Source: Aristolochia californica
Lineage: Eukaryota > Streptophyta > Magnoliopsida > Piperales > Aristolochiaceae
Direction of reading: 5' to 3'
Length of the DNA stretch: 64,000 bases
Assembly: GCA_029961685.1 (NCBI GenBank)
Contig: JARWKL010000002.1
Span: 30,410,908 to 30,474,907 of the forward strand
In this document: positions 27,701 to 42,800 of the stretch, piece after piece
Numbering within the stretch: position 1 is the first letter of the stretch
Layout of the letters: each line of letters begins with the position of its first letter
Position numbers and translations under genes: made by a program
The notes under the pieces: generated by a model
Told to the model about the DNA's origin: nothing
Databases searched by the model: none
Seen by the model: only the letters and a program-made list of their open reading frames with translations

Positions 27701-28439
27701 GAACTAACTCTCTCTTGATTTGTGCATTTCAATTTTGGATGTTAAAATTTTTTTTTCAGATCCAAAATTGAGTTTTCACTCTCCCATTTTTTTTGTCAAT
27801 TAAAAAGGTATCAGTCATTCTAAAATGAAAATTTAAGAGTTCATGTATGCAAAAAGAATTTGAAAATTATTTCACGTACTAAAAATGAACTCCAAGGTTT
27901 TGTTATCCATGTTTGGGAAATTCCACTAGTAGAACCCCTAGTAATAAGCTTGGTGAAGTTTTATAGGAAAGGGACTTCTAACTGATCCTAACAAGCTTTA
28001 AGTGTGGTGGATATGCATGCCAGAAACATATTGAGGATGCAAGTGGACCTAATGATCCAAAAATTTCAAGGAGTAGAAAAAATCAAATTCTCAAGTGGTT
28101 GGATATTTATCAGAGCCAAACAACCCACTTTTTGCCTATCCTTAAAAATCACAGATACATTAGGAACTAACTCTCTCTTTATTTGTGCATTTCCATTTCG
28201 GATGTTAAAATTTGTTTTCAGATCCAAAATTGAGTTTGCACTCTCCCATTTTTCTTTTAAATAAAAAAGGTATCAGCCATAACTCAATGAAAATTTTAGA
28301 TTTCAGGTAAGTAAAATAAATTTGAAAATTATTTTACGTACTAAAAATGAACTCCAAGGTTTTGTTATCCATGTTTGGGAAATTCCACTAGTACAACCCC
28401 TCATAATAAGCTTGGAGGAATTTTATAGATAAGGGACTT

Positions 28440-28900
28440 CTAACTGATCCAAACATGCTTTAAGTTTGGTGGATATGCATGTCAGAAACATGTTGAGGAT
28501 GCAAGTGGATCTAATGATCCAAAAAATTCAAGGAGTAGAAAAAATCAAATTCTCAAGTGGTTGGATATTTATCAGAGCCAAACGACCCACTTTTTGGAAG
28601 TATCTCTCTTAGCATTTGTGCATTTCCATTTTGGATGTTCAAATTTGTTTTCAGATCCAAACTTGAGTTTTCACTCTCCCATTTTTCTTGGAAACAAAAA
28701 ACATATAAGGCATAACAAAATGAAAATTTTAGAGTTCATGTATGCAAAAAGAATTCAACAATTATTTCACGCACTAAAAATGAACTCCAAGGTTTTGTTA
28801 TCCATGTTTGGGAAATTCCACTAGTACAACTCCTAATAATAAGCTTGGTGGAATTTTACAAGAAAGAGACTTCTAACTGTTCCTAACAAGCTTTAAGTGT
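28440..28900 (+). repeat. Hybrid C/D monomer from unequal recombination
   Basis: The 5' part has the type C signature (CTTTAAGTTTGGTGG, CATGTCAGAAAC, 30-bp deletion at CACTTTTTGGAAG). The 3' part has the type D signature (TCTTGGAAACAAAAAACATATAAGG). In the partner block, types C (about 40,789) and D (about 41,221) are separate monomers. The offset between blocks rises by 462 bp exactly here, so one monomer was lost by recombination between C and D. Confidence 0.8.
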
Positions 28901-31900
28901 GGTGGATATGTATGCCAGAAACTTGTTGAGGATGCAAGTGGACCTAATGATCGAAAAATTTCAAGGAGAAGAAAAACTAAAATTTTCTAGTGGTTGGATA
29001 TTTACAAGAGCCAAACAACCCACTTTTTTCCTATCCTTAAAAATCACTGATACTTTTTGGAACTATCTCTCTCAGCATTTGTGCATTTCCATTTTGGATG
29101 TTCGAATTTGTTTTCAGATCCAAACTTGAGTTTTCGCTCTCCCATTTTTCTCGTAAACAAAAAAGATATAAGGCATAACAAAATGAAAATTTTGGAGTTC
29201 AAGTACGCAAAAAGAATTTGAAAATTATTTGACGCACTAAAAATGAACTCCAAGGTTTTGTTATCCATGTTTAGGAAATTCCACTAGTACAACCCTAATA
29301 ATAAGCTTGGAGGAATTTTATAGGAAAGGGACTTCTAGCCCACCGAAAAAGGCTTTAAGTGTGGTGGATAAGCATGCCAGAAACATGTTGAGGATGCAAG
29401 TGGACCTAATGATCCAAAAAGTTTAGAAGAGTAGAAAAAATCAAATTCTCAAGTGGTTGGATATTTACCAGAGCCAAACAACCCACTTTTTGCCTATCCT
29501 TAAAAATCACTGATACTTTTTGGAACTATCTCTCTTAGCATTTGTGCATTTCCATTTTGGAAGTTGAAATTTGTTTTCAGATCCAAACTTGAGTTTTCAC
29601 TCTCCCAATTTTCTCTTAAAAAAAAAAGATATTAGGCATAACATAATGAAAATTTTAGAGTTCTTGTATGCAAAAGGAATTTGAAAATAATTTCACGCAC
29701 TAAAAATGAAATCCAAGGTTTGGTTATCCATGTGTGGGAAATTCCACTAGGACAACCCCTAATAATAGGCTTGGTGGAATTTTATAGGAAAGGGACTTCT
29801 AACTGATCCTAGCATGCTTTAAGTGTGGTGGATATGCATGCCAGAAACATGTTGAGGATGCAAGTGGACCTAATGATCCAAAATTTTCAAGGAGTAGAAA
29901 AAATCAAATTCTCAAGTGGTTGGATATTTACAAGAGCCAAACAACCCACTTTTTGCCTATCCTTAAAAATGACAGATACGTTTTGGAACTAACTCTCTCT
30001 TGATTTGTGCATTTCCATTTTGGATGTTAAAATTTGTTTTCAGATCCAAAATTGAGTTTTCACTCCCCCATTTTTCTCGTAAATAAAAATGGTATAAGGC
30101 ATTCCAAAATGAAAATTTTAGAGTTCATGTATGCAAAAAGAATTTGAAAATTATTTCACGTACTAAAAATGAACTCCAAGGTTTTGTTATCCATTTATGG
30201 GAAATTCCACTAGTACAACCCCTAATAATAAGCTTGGTGAAGTTTTATAGGAATGGGACTTGTAACTGATCCTTACAAGCTTTAAGTGTGGTGGATATGC
30301 ATGCCAAAAATATTTTGAGGATGCAAGTGGACCTAATGATCCAAAAATTTCAAGGAGTGGAAAAAATCAAATTCTCAAGTGGTTGGTTATTTACCAGAGC
30401 CAAACAACCCACTTTTTGCCTATCCTTAAAAATCACCGATAAGTTTTGGAACTAACTCTCTCCTGATTTTTGCATTTACATTTTGGATGTTAAAATCTGT
30501 TTTAAGATCCAAAATTGAGTTTTCACTCTCCCATTTATCTTGTAAATAAAAAAGGTATCAGGAATAACAAAATGAAAATTTTAGAGTTCATGTATGCAAA
30601 AAGAATTTGAGAATTATTTGACATACTAAAAATGAACTTCAAGGTTTTGTTATCCATGTTTGGGAAATTCCACTAGTACAACCCCTCATAATAATCTTGG
30701 AGGAATTTTATAGGAAAGGGACTTCTAACTGATCCAAACATGCTTTAAGTTTGGTGGATATGCATGTCAGAAACATGTTAAGGATCCAAGTGGACCTAAT
30801 GATCCAAAAATTTCAAGGAGTAGAAAAAATCAAATTCTCAAGTGGTTGGATATTTACCAGAGCCAAACAACCCACTTTTTGGAAGTATCGCTCTTAGCAT
30901 TAGTGCATTTCCATTTTGGACGTTCAAATTTGTTTTCAGATCCAAACTAGAGTTTTCACTCTCCCCATTTTCTTGTAAACAAAAAAGAGATAACGCATAA
31001 CAAATTGAAAATTTTAGAGTTCATGAATGCAAAAAGAATTTTGAAAATTATTTGATGCACTAAAAATGAACTCCTAGTTTTTGTTGTCCATGTTTGGGAA
31101 ATTCCACTAGTACAATTTTATAGGAAAGAGACTTCTAACTGATCCTAACCTGCTTTAAGTGTGCTAGATATGCATGCCAGAAACATGTTGAGTATGCAAA
31201 TGGACCTAATGATCCAAAACTTTCAAGAAGTAGAAAAAATCAAATTCTCAAGTGGTTACATATTTACCAGAGCCAAACAACCCACTTTTTGCCTACCCTT
31301 AAAAATCACAGATACTTTTTGGAACTATCTCTCTCAGGATTTCTGCATTTCCTTTTTGGATGTTCAAATTTGTTTTCAGATCCAAACTTGAGTTTTCACT
31401 CTCCCATTTTTCTTGGAAACAAAAAACATATAAGGCATAACAAAATGAAAATTTTAGAGGTCATGTATGCAAAAGGAATTTCAAATTTATTTCATGCACT
31501 AAAAATGAACTCCAAGGTTTGGTTATCCACTTTGGGAAATTCCACTAGTACAACTCCTAATAATAAGCTCGGTCGAATTTTACAGGGAAGGAACTTCTAA
31601 CTGATCCTAAGATGCTTTAAGTGTGGTGGATATGCATGCCAGAAACTTGTTGAGGATGCAAGTAGACCTAATGATCGAAAAATTTCAAGGAGTAGAAAAA
31701 ATCAATTTTTCAAGTGGTTGGATATTTACAAGAGCCACACAACCCGCTTTTTGCCTATCCTTAAAAATCACTGATACTTTTTGGAACTATCTCTCTCAGC
31801 ATTTGTACATTTCCATTTTGGATGTTCAAATTTGTTTTCAGATCCAAACTTGAGTTTTCGCTCTCCCATTTTTCTCGCAAACAAAAAAGATATAAGGCAT

Positions 31901-33904
31901 AACAAAATGAAAATTTTAGAGTTGATGTACGCAAAAAGAATTTGAAAATTATTTGACGCACTAAAAATGAACTCCAAGGTTTTGTTATCCATGTTTAGGA
32001 AATTCCACTAGTACAACCCCTAATAATAAGCTTGGTGGAATTTTATAGGAAAGGGGCTTCTAACTGACCCAAAAATGGTTTACATGTGGTGGCTAAGCAT
32101 GCCAGAAACACGTTGAGGATGCAAGTGGACACAATGATCCAAAAAGTTTCAAAAATTAGAAAAAATCAAATTTTCAAATGATTGGATATTTACAAGAGCC
32201 AAACAACCCACTTTTTGCCTATCCTTAAAAATCACCGATACTTTTTGGAACTATCTCTCTTAGCATTTGTGCATTTCCATTTTGGATGTTCAAATTTGTT
32301 TTCAGATCCAAACTTGAGTTTTCACTCTCCCAATTTTCTCTTAAACAAAAAATATATTAGGCATAACATAAAGAAAATTTTTGAGTTCATGTATGCAAAA
32401 AGAATTTGTAAATAATTTCGCGCACTAAAAATGAAATCCAAGGTTTGGTTATCCATGTTTGGGAAATTCCTCTAGTACAACCCCTAATAATAGGCTTGGT
32501 GGAATTTTATAGGAAAGGAACTTCTAACTGATTCTAACATGCTTTAAGGGTGGTGGATAGGCATGCCAGAAATATGTTGAGGATACAAGTAGACCTAATG
32601 ATCCGAAAATTTCAAGGAGTTGAAAAAATCAAATTCTCAAGTGGTTGGATATTTACCAGAGCCAAACAAGCCACTTTTTGCCTATCTTTGAAAATCAGAG
32701 ATACTTTTTGGAACTATGTCTCTCAGCATTTCTGCATTTCTATTTTGGATGGTCAAATTTGTTTTCAGTTCCAAATTTGAGTTTTCACTCTCCCATTTTT
32801 CTCATATACAAAAAAGATATAAGGCAAAACAAAATGAAAATTTTAGAGTTCATGTATGCAAAAAGAATTTGAAAATTATTTCACGCACTATAAAAGAACT
32901 CCAAGGTTTTGATATCCATGTTTTGGAAATTCCGCTTGTACAACCCCAAATAATAAGCTTGGTGGAATTTTATAGGAATGGGACTTCTAACTGATCCTAA
33001 CATGCTTTAAGCTTGGTGGATATGCATGCCAACATGATGAGGTTGCAAGTGGACCTAATGATCCAAAAATTTCGAGGAGTAGAAAAAATCAAATTCTCAA
33101 GTGGTTGGATATTTACCAGAGCCAATCAACCCACTTTTTGGAACTATCTCTCTCAGCATTTGTGCATTTCCATTTTGGATGTTCAAATTTGTTTTCGGAT
33201 CCAAACTAGAGTTTTCACTCTCCCATTTTTCTCGTAAAACAAAAAGATATCAGGTATAACAAAATGAAAATTTGAGAGTTCATCAATGCCAAAAAAAATT
33301 GAAAATTATTTCACGCACTAAAAATGAACTCCAAGGTTTTGTTATCCTTGTTTGGGAAATTCCACTAGAACAACCCCTAATAATAAACTTGGTGGAATTT
33401 TATAGGAAAGGGACTTCTAATTTATCCTAACATGCTTTAAGTGAGGTGGATATGCATACCAGAAACATGTTGAGGATGCAAGCGGACCTAATGATCCAAA
33501 ATTTTCAAGGAGTAGAAAAAATTAAATTTTCAAGTTGTTAGATATTTACCTGAGCAAAACCACCCACTTTTTGCCTATCCTTAAAAATCACAGATACTTT
33601 TTGGAACTATCTCTCTCAGCATTTGTGAATTTCCATTTTGGATGTGCAAAGTTGTTTACAGATCCAAACTTGAGTTTCACTCACCCATTTTTCTCGTAAA
33701 CAAAAAAGATAAAAGTTATAACAAAATGAAAATTTTAGAGTTCATGTATGCAAAAAATATTTGAAAATTATTTCACGCACTAAAAATGAACTCCAAGGTT
33801 TTGATATCCATTTTTTGGAAATTCCACTAGTACAACCCCTAATAATAAGATTGGTGGAATTTTATAGGAAAGGGACTTCTAACTGATCCTAACATGCTTT
33901 AAGT

Positions 33905-34819
33905 GTGGTGGATATGCATGCCAGAAACATGTTGAGGATGCAAGTGGACCTAATGATCCAAAAATTTCAAGGAGTAGAAAAAATCAAATTCTCAAGTGGT
34001 TGGATATTTACCAAAGCCAAACAACCCACTTTTTGCCTATCCTTAAAAATAACAGATACTTTTTGGAACTATCTCTCTCAGCATTTGTGCATTTCAATTT
34101 TTCATGTTCAAATTTTGTTTTCAGATCCAAACTTGAGTTTTCAGTCTCCCATTTTTCTTGTAAAAAAAAGATATAAGGCATATGAAAATGAAAATTTTAG
34201 AGTTCATGTATACAAAAAAAATTTGAAAATTATTTCACGCACTAAAACAAACTCCAAGGTTTTATTATCCGTGTTTGGGAAATTCCACTAGTACAACCCC
34301 TAATAATATGCTTGGAGGAATTTTATAGGAAAGGGACTTCTAACTAATCCTAACATACTTTAAGTGTGGTGGATGGCATGCCAGAAACATGTTGAGGATG
34401 CAAGTGGACCTAATGATCCAAAAATTTCAAAGAGTAGAAAAAATCAATTTCTCAAGTGGTTACCAGAGCCAAACAACCTACTTTTTGCCTATCCTTAAAA
34501 ATAACAGATACTTTTTGGAACTATCGCTCTCAGCATTTCTGCATTTCCATTTTGGATGTTCAAAGTTGTTTTCAAATCCAAACTCTAGTTTCACTCTCCC
34601 ATTTTTATCGTAAACAAAAAAGATAAAAGTTATAACAAAATGAAAATTTTAGAGTTCATGTATGCAAAAAAAATTTGAAAATTATTTCACGCACTAAAAA
34701 TGAACTCCAAGGTTTTGTTATCCATGTTTGGAAAATTCCACTAGTACAACCCCTAATAATAAGCTTGGTGGAATTTTACAGGAAAGGGACTTCTAACTGA
34801 TCCTAACATGCTTTAAGTG
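33905..34819 (+). repeat. Extra two monomers present only in copy 1
   Basis: The monomers starting at 33,905 and 34,819 are nearly identical to each other (CCAAAGCCAAACAACCC, AAAATAACAGATA), 914 bp apart. The partner block has only one such monomer (46,710). The inter-block offset drops from 12,807 to 11,891 across this region. A two-monomer duplication in copy 1, or a deletion in copy 2, explains it. Confidence 0.75.
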
Positions 34820-37800
34820 TGGTGGATATGCATGCCAGAAACATGTTGAGGATGCAAGTGGACCTAATGATCCAAAAATTTCAGGGAGTAGAAAAAATCA
34901 AATTCTCAAGTGGTTGGATATTTACCAAAGCCAAACAACCCACTTTTTGCCTATCCTTAAAAATAACAGATAATTTTTGGAACTATCTCTCTCAGCATTT
35001 GTGCAATTAAATTATTGATGTTCCAATTTTGTTTTCAGATCCAAACTTGAGTTTTCAGTCTCCCATTTTTCTTGTAAAAAAACGATATATGGCATAACAA
35101 AATGAGTAGTTTATAGATCATGTATGCAAAAATAATTTGAAAATTATTTCACGCCCTAAAAATGAACTCCAAGGTTTTGTTATCCATGTTAGGGAAATTC
35201 CACTAGTACAACCCCTAATAATAAGCTTGGTGGAATTTTATAGGAAAGTGACTTCTAACTGATGCCAACATGCTCCAAGTGTGGTGGATATGCATGTCAG
35301 ATACATGTAGAGGATGCAAGTGGACCTCATGATCCAAAAATTTCAAGGACTAGAAAAAATCAAATTCTCAAGTGGTTGGATATTTACCAGAGCCAAAGAA
35401 CCCACTTTTTGCCTATACTTAAAAATCACAGATACTTTTTGAAACTATCTCTCTCAGCAATTGTGCAATTCCATTTTGGATGGTCAAATTTGTTTTCAGA
35501 TCCAAACTTGAGTTTTCACTCTCCCATTTTTCTCGTTACCAAAAAAGATATAAGACATAACAAAATGAAAATTTTAGAGTTCTTGTATGCAAAAAAAATT
35601 TGAAAATTATTTCACGCACTAAAAACAAACTGCAAGGTTTTGTTATCCGTGTTTTGGAAATTCCACTAGTACAACCCCAAATAATAAGCTTGGTGGAATT
35701 TTATAGGAAAGGGACTTCTAACTGATCCAAACATGCTTTAAGTGTAGTGGATATGCATGCCAGAAACATATTGAGGATAAAAGTGGACCTAATGATCCAA
35801 ATGTTTCAAGGAGTAGAAAAAATCAAATTATCAAGTGGTTGGATATTTAACAGAGCCAAAAAACCCACTTTTTGCCTATCCTTAAAATCACAGATACTTT
35901 TTGGAACTATCTTTCTCAGCATTTGTACATTTCCATTTTGGATGTTCAAATTTGTTTTCAGATCCAAACTTCAGTTTTCACTCTCCTATTTTTCTCGTAA
36001 ACAAAAAAGATATAAGGCATAACAAAATGAAAATTTTAGAGTTCATTTATGCATAAAAAATTTGAAAATTATTTCACGCACTAAAAAAAACTCCAAGGTT
36101 TTGTTATCCATGTTTGGGAAATTCCACTAGTACAACCTTAATAATAAGCTTGGTGGAATTTGATAGCAAAGGGACTTGTAACTAATCCTAACATGCTTTA
36201 AGTGTGGTGGATATGCATGCCAAAAACATGTTGAGGATGCAAGTGGACCTATTGATCCAAAAATTTCATGGACTAGAAAAAATCAAATTCTCAAGCGGGT
36301 GGATATTTACTAGAGCCAAACAACCCACTTTTTGCCTATCCTTAAAAATCACTGATACTTTTTGGAACTATCTCTCTCAGCATTTGTGCATCTTCCTATT
36401 TGATGTTCAAATTTGCTTTCAGAACCAAACTTGAGTTTTCACTCTCCCATTTTTCTCGTAAACAAAAAAGAAATTAGGCATAACAAAATGAAAATTTTAG
36501 AGTTCATGTATGCAAAAAGAATTTGAAATTTATTTCACGCACTAAAAATGAACTCCAAGGTTTTGTTATCCATGTTTGGGAAATTCCACTTGTAGAACTC
36601 CTAATAATAAGCTTGGTGGAATTTGATAGGAAACGGACTTCTAACTGATCCTAACATGCTTTATGTGTGGTTTATATGCATGCCAGAAACTTGTGGAGGA
36701 TGCAAGTGGACCTAATGATCTAAAAATTTCGTGTAGAAAAAAACAAATTATCAAGTGGTTGGATATTTACTTGAGCCAAATAACCCACTTTTTGCCTATC
36801 CTTAAAAATCACAGATACTTTTTGGAACTATCTCTCTCACCATTTGTGCATTTCCATTTTGGGTGTTCAAATTTTTTTTCATATCCAAACTTGAGTTTTC
36901 ACTCTCCCATTTTTCTTGTAAACAAAAAAGATAGAAGGCATAACAAAATTAAAATTTTAGAGTTCAAATATGCAAAAAAAATTTGAAAATTATTTCACTC
37001 ACTAAAAATGAACTCCAAGGTTTTGTAATCCATGTTTGGGAAATTCCACTAGTACAACCCCTAATAATAAGCTTGGTGGAATTTTATAGGAAAGGGATTT
37101 CTAACTGATCCTAACATGCTTTAAGTGTGGTGGATATGCATACCAGAAACTAGTTGAGGATGCAAGTAGACCTAAGGATCCAAAAATTTGACAGAGGAAA
37201 AAAATTAAATTCTCAAGTGGTTGGATATTTACCAGACAACCCACTTTTTTCCTATATATAAAAATCACAGATACTTTTTGGAACTATCTTTCTCGGCCAT
37301 TGTCCATTTCCATTTTGGATGTTCAAATTTATTTTTAGATTCAAGCTTGAGTTTTCACTCTCCCATTTTTCTCGTAAAATAAAAGATATAAGGCATAAGA
37401 AAATGAAAATTTTAGAGATCATGTATGCCAAAATAATATGAAAATTATTTCACGCACTAAAAATGAACTCCAAAGTTTTGTTATCCTTGTTAGGGAAATT
37501 CCACTAGTACAACCGCTAATAATAAGCTTGGTGGAATTTTATAGGAAATGGACTTCTAACTGATCCTAACATGCTTTAAGTGTGGTGGATATGCATGCTA
37601 GAAACATTTTGAGGATGCAAGTGGACCTAATGGTCCAAAAGTTTCAAGGAGTAGAAAAAATAAAATTCTCAAGTGGTTGGATATTTAACAGAACCAAACA
37701 ACCCACTTTTTTCCTATCCTTAAAAATCGCAGATACTTTTTGGAACTATCTCTCTCAGCATTTGTGCATTTCCATTTGGCTGTTCAAATTTGTTTTCAGA

Positions 37801-39869
37801 TCCAAACTTGAGTTTTCACACTCCTATTTTTCTCGTAAAAAAAAAAGATATAAGGTATAACAAAATGAAAATTTTAGAGTTCATTTATGCAAAAAAAATT
37901 TGAAAATTATTTCACGCACTAAAAATGAACTCCAAGGTTTTGTTATCCATGTTAGGGAAATTCCACTAGTTCAACCCCTCAAAATAAGCATGGTGGAATT
38001 TTATAGGAAAGGGACTTCTAACTGATCCAAACATGCTCTAAGTTTGGTGGATATGCATGTTAGAAACATGTTGAGGATGCAAGTGGACCTAATGATCCAA
38101 AAATTTCAACGAGAAGAAAAAATCAAATTCTCAAGTGGTTGGATATTTATTAGAGCCAAACAACCCACTTTTTTGAAGTATCTCTTTTAGCATTTGTGCA
38201 TTTCCATTTTGGATGTTCAAATTTGTTTTCAGATCCAAACTTGAGTTTTCACTCTTCCATTTTTTCGTAAACAAAAAAGATATAAGGCATAAAAAATTGA
38301 AAATTTTAGAGTTTATGTACGCAAAAGGAATTTTAAAATTATTTCACACACTAAAAATGAACTCCAAGGTTTTGTTGTCCATGTTTGGGAAATTCCACTA
38401 GTACAACCCCTAATAATAAGCTTGGAAAAATTTTATAGGAAAGAGACTTCTAACTGATCCTAACATGCTTTAAGTGTGGGAGATATGCATGCTAGAAACA
38501 TGTTGAGTATGCAAGTGAACCTAATGATCCAAAAATTTCAAGAAGTAGAAAAAATAAAATTCTCAAGTTGTTGGATATTTACCAGGGCCAAAAACCCCAC
38601 TTTTTGCCTATCCTTGAAAATAACAGATACGTTTTGGAACTATATCTCTCAGCATTTGTGCATTTCTATTTAGGATGTTCAAATTTGTTTTCAGTTCCAA
38701 ATTTGAGTTTTCACTCTCCCATTTTTCTCATAAATAAAAAAGATATAAGGCATAACAAAATGAAAATTTTAGAGTTCATGGATGCAAAAAGAATTTGAAA
38801 ATTATTTCACGCACTATAAAAGAACTGCAAGGTTTTGTTATCCATGTTTTGGAAATTCCACTAGTACAACCCCTAATAATAAGCTTGGTGGAATTTTATA
38901 GGAATGGGACTTCTAACTGATCCTAGCATTCTTTAAGTGTGGTGGATATGCATGCCAGAAACATGTTGAGGTTGCAAGTGGACCTAATGATCCACAAATT
39001 TCAAGGAGTAGAAAAAATCAAATTCTCAAGTGGTTGGATATTTACCAGAGCCAATCAACTCACTTTTTGCCTATCCTTAAAAATGATAGATTACTTATGG
39101 AACAATATCTCTCAGCATTTGTGCATTTCCGTTTTGGATGTTCAAATTGGTTTTCGGATCCAAACTAGAGTTTTAACTCTCCCATTTTTCTCGTAAACAA
39201 AAAAGATATCAGGTATAACAAAATGAAAATTTGAGAGGTCATCAATGCAAAAAAAATTTGAAAATTATTTCACGCACTAAAAATGAACTCCAAGTTTTGT
39301 TATCCATGTTTGGGAAATTCCTCTAGTACAACCCCTAATAATAAACTTGGTGGAATGTTATAGGAAAGGGACTTCTAATTGATCCTAACATGCTTTTAGT
39401 GAGGTGGATATGCATGCCAGAAACATGTTGAGGATGCAAGCGGACCTAATGATCCCAAAATTTCAAGGAGTAGAAAAAATTAAATTCTCAAGTTGTCGGA
39501 TATTTACTAGAGGCAAACAACCCACTCTTTGCCTATCCTTAAAAATCACAGATACGTTTTGGAACTATCTCTCTCTTGATTTGTGCATTTCCATTTTGGA
39601 TGTTCAAATTTGTTTTCAGATCCAAAATTGAGCTTTCACTCACCCATTTTTCTCGTAAACAAAAAAAAAATCAGGCATAACAAAATGAAAATTTAAGAGT
39701 TCATGTATGCAAAAAGAATTTGAAAATTATTTCATGCAGTAAAAATGAACTCCAAGGTTTTGTTATCCACGTTTTGGAAATTCCACTAGTATAACCTCTA
39801 ATAATAAGCCTGGTGGAATTTTATAGGAGAGGGACTTCTAACTGATCCTAACATGCTTTAAGTGTGGTG

Positions 39870-42800
39870 GATATGCATGCCAGAAACATGTTGAGGATGC
39901 AAGTGGACCTAATGATCCAAAATTTTCAAGAAGTAGAAAAAATCAAATTCTAAAGTGGCTGGATATTTACCAGAGCCAAACAACCCACTTTTTGCCTATC
40001 CTTAAAAATCACAGATACGTTTTGGGCCTAACTCTCTCTTGATTTGTGCATTTCAATTTTGGATGTTAAAATTTCTTTTCAGATCCAAAATTGAGTTTTC
40101 TCTCTCCCATTTTTCTTGTCAATTAAAAAGGTATTAGGCATTCTAAAATGAAAATTTTAGAGTTCATGTATACAAAAAGAATTTGAAAATTATTTCACGT
40201 ACTAAAAATGAACTCCAAAGTTTTGTTATCCATGTTTGGGAAATTCCACTAGTAGAACCCCTAATAATAAGCTTGGTGAAGTTTTATAGGAAAGGGACTT
40301 CTAACTGATCCTAACAAGCTTTAAGTGTGGTGGATATGCATGCCAGAAACATGTTGAGGATGGAAGTGGACCTAGTGATCCAAAAATTTCTAGGAGTAGA
40401 AAAAATCAAATTCTCAAGTGGTTGGATATTTATCAGAACCAAACAACCCACTTTTTGTCTATCCTTAAAAATCACAGATACATTAGGAACTAACTCTCTC
40501 TTGATTTGTCCATTTCCATTTCGGATGTTAAAATTAGTTTTCATATGCAAAATTGAGTTTTCACTCTCCCATTTTTCTTGTAAATAAAAAAGGTATCAAG
40601 CATAACTAAATGTAAAGTTTAGAGTTCAGGTAAGTAAAAAGAATTTGAAAATTATTTTACGTACTAAAAATGAACTCCAAGGTTTTGTTATCCACGTTTG
40701 GGAAATTCCACTAGTACAACCCCTCATAATAAGCTTGGAGGAATTTTATAGGAAAGGGACTTCTAACTGATCCAAACATGCTTTATGTTTGGTGGATATG
40801 CATGTCAGAAACATGTTGAGGATGCAAGTGGATCTAATGATCCAAAAAATTCAAGGAGTAGAAAAAATCAAATTCTCAAGTGGTTGGATATTTACCAGAG
40901 CCAAATGACCAACTTTTTGGAAGTTTCTCTGTTAGCATTTGTGCATTTCCATTTTGGATGTTCAAATTTGTTTTCAGATCCAAACATGAGTTTTCACTCT
41001 CCCATTTTTCTCGTAAACAAAAAAGATATAACGTATAACAAATTGAAAATTTTAGAGTTCATGTACGGCAAAAGAATTTAAAAATTATTTCACGCACGAA
41101 AAATGAACTCCAAGTTTTTGTTGTCCATGTTTGGGAAATTCCACTTGTACAACCCCTAAAAATAAGCTTGGTAAAATTTTATAGGAAGAGACTTCTAACT
41201 GATCCTAACATGCTTTAAATGTGGTTGATATGCAAGCCAAAAACATGTTGAGTATGCAAGTGGACCTAATGATCCAAAAATTTCAACAAGTAGAAAAAAT
41301 CAAATTCTCAAGTGGTTGCATATTTACCAGAGCCAAACAACCCACTTTTTGCCTACCCTTAAAAATCACAGATAATTTTTGGAACTATCTCTCTCAGGAT
41401 TTCTGCATTTCCATTTTGGATGTTCAAATTTGCTTTCAGATCCAAACTTGAGTTTTCACTCTCCCATTTTTCTTGGAAACAAAAAACATATAAGGCATAA
41501 CAAAATGAAAATTTTAGAGTTCATGTATGCAAAAAGAATTCGAAAATTATTTCACGCACTAAAAATGAACACCAAGGTTTTGTTATCCTTGTTTGGGAAA
41601 TTCCACTAGTACAACTCCTAATAATAAGCTTGGTGGAATTTTACAGGAAAGAGACTTCTAACTGATCCTAACATGCTTTAAGTGTGGTGGATATGCATGC
41701 CAGAAACATGTTGAGGATGCAAGTGGACCTAATGATCGAAAAATTTCAAGGAGAAGAAAAAATAAAATTTTCTAGTGGTTGGATATTTATAAGAGCCAAA
41801 CAACCCACTTTTTTCCTATCCTTAAAAATCACTGATACATTTTGGAACTATCTCTCTCAGCATTTGTGAATTTCCATTTTGGATGTTCGAATTTGTTTTC
41901 AGATCCAAACTTGAGTTTTCGTTCTCCCATTTTTCTCGTAAACAAAAAAGATATAAGGCATAACAAAATGAAAATTTTAGAGTTCAAGTACGCAAAAAGA
42001 ATTTGAAAATTATTTCACGCACTAAAAATGAACTCCAAGGTTTTGTTATCCATGTTTAGGAAATTCCACTAGCACAACCCCTAATAATAAGCTTGGAGGA
42101 ATTTTATAGGAAAGGGACTTCTAACCCACCGAAAAAGGCTTTAAGTGTGGTGGATAAGCATGCCAGAAACATGTTGAGGATGCAAGTGGACCTAATGATC
42201 CAAAAAGTTTAGAAGAGTAGAAAAAATCAAATTCTCAAGTGGTTGGATATTTACCAGAGCCAAACAACCCACTTTTTGCCTATCCTTAAAAATCACTGAT
42301 ACTTTTTGGAACTATCTCTCTTAGCATTTGTGCATTTCCATTTTGGAAGTTGAAATTTGTTTTCAGATCCAAACTTGAGTTTTCACTCTCCCAATTTTCT
42401 CTTAAAAAAAAGATATTAGGCATAACATAATGAAAATTTTAGAGTTCTTGTATGCAAAAGGAATTTGAAAATAATTTCACGCACTAAAAAAGAAATCCAA
42501 GGTTTGGTTATCCATGTTTGGGAAATTCCACTAGTACAACCCCTAATAATAGGCTTGGTGGAATTTTATAGGAAAGGGACTTCTAACTGATCCTAGCATA
42601 CTTTAAGTGTCGTGGATATGCATGCCAGAAACATGTTGAGGATGCAAGTGGACCTAATGATCTAAAAATTTCAAGGAGTAGAAAAATTCAAATTCTCAAG
42701 TGGTTGGATATTTACAAGAGCCAAACAACCCACTTTTTGCCAATCCTTAAAAATCACAGATACGTTTTGGAACTAACTCTCTCTTGATTTGTGCATTTCC

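Larger units (their letters stand above)
27550..38940 (+). repeat. Large duplicated block, copy 1 (~11.4 kb)
   Basis: Monomer by monomer this block matches 39.87-51.30 kb. The offset changes in steps: 12,323 bp at 28.0 kb, 12,785 at 28.9 kb, about 12,808 at 31.2-33.0 kb, 11,891 at 34.8-36.7 kb and 12,361 at 37.6-38.5 kb. Each large jump is one or two monomers, and the 23-bp step fits a short deletion in copy 1 at about 31,112 (CTAGTACAATTTTATAGG). Shared rare variants include ATGATGAGGTTGC or ATGTTGAGGTTGC (33,035 and 45,842), TCCAAGTGTGGTGGATATGC with CATGTCAGATACATGTAG (35,275 and 47,166), and TTCGTGTAGAAAAAAAC (36,729 and 48,621). Confidence 0.9.
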
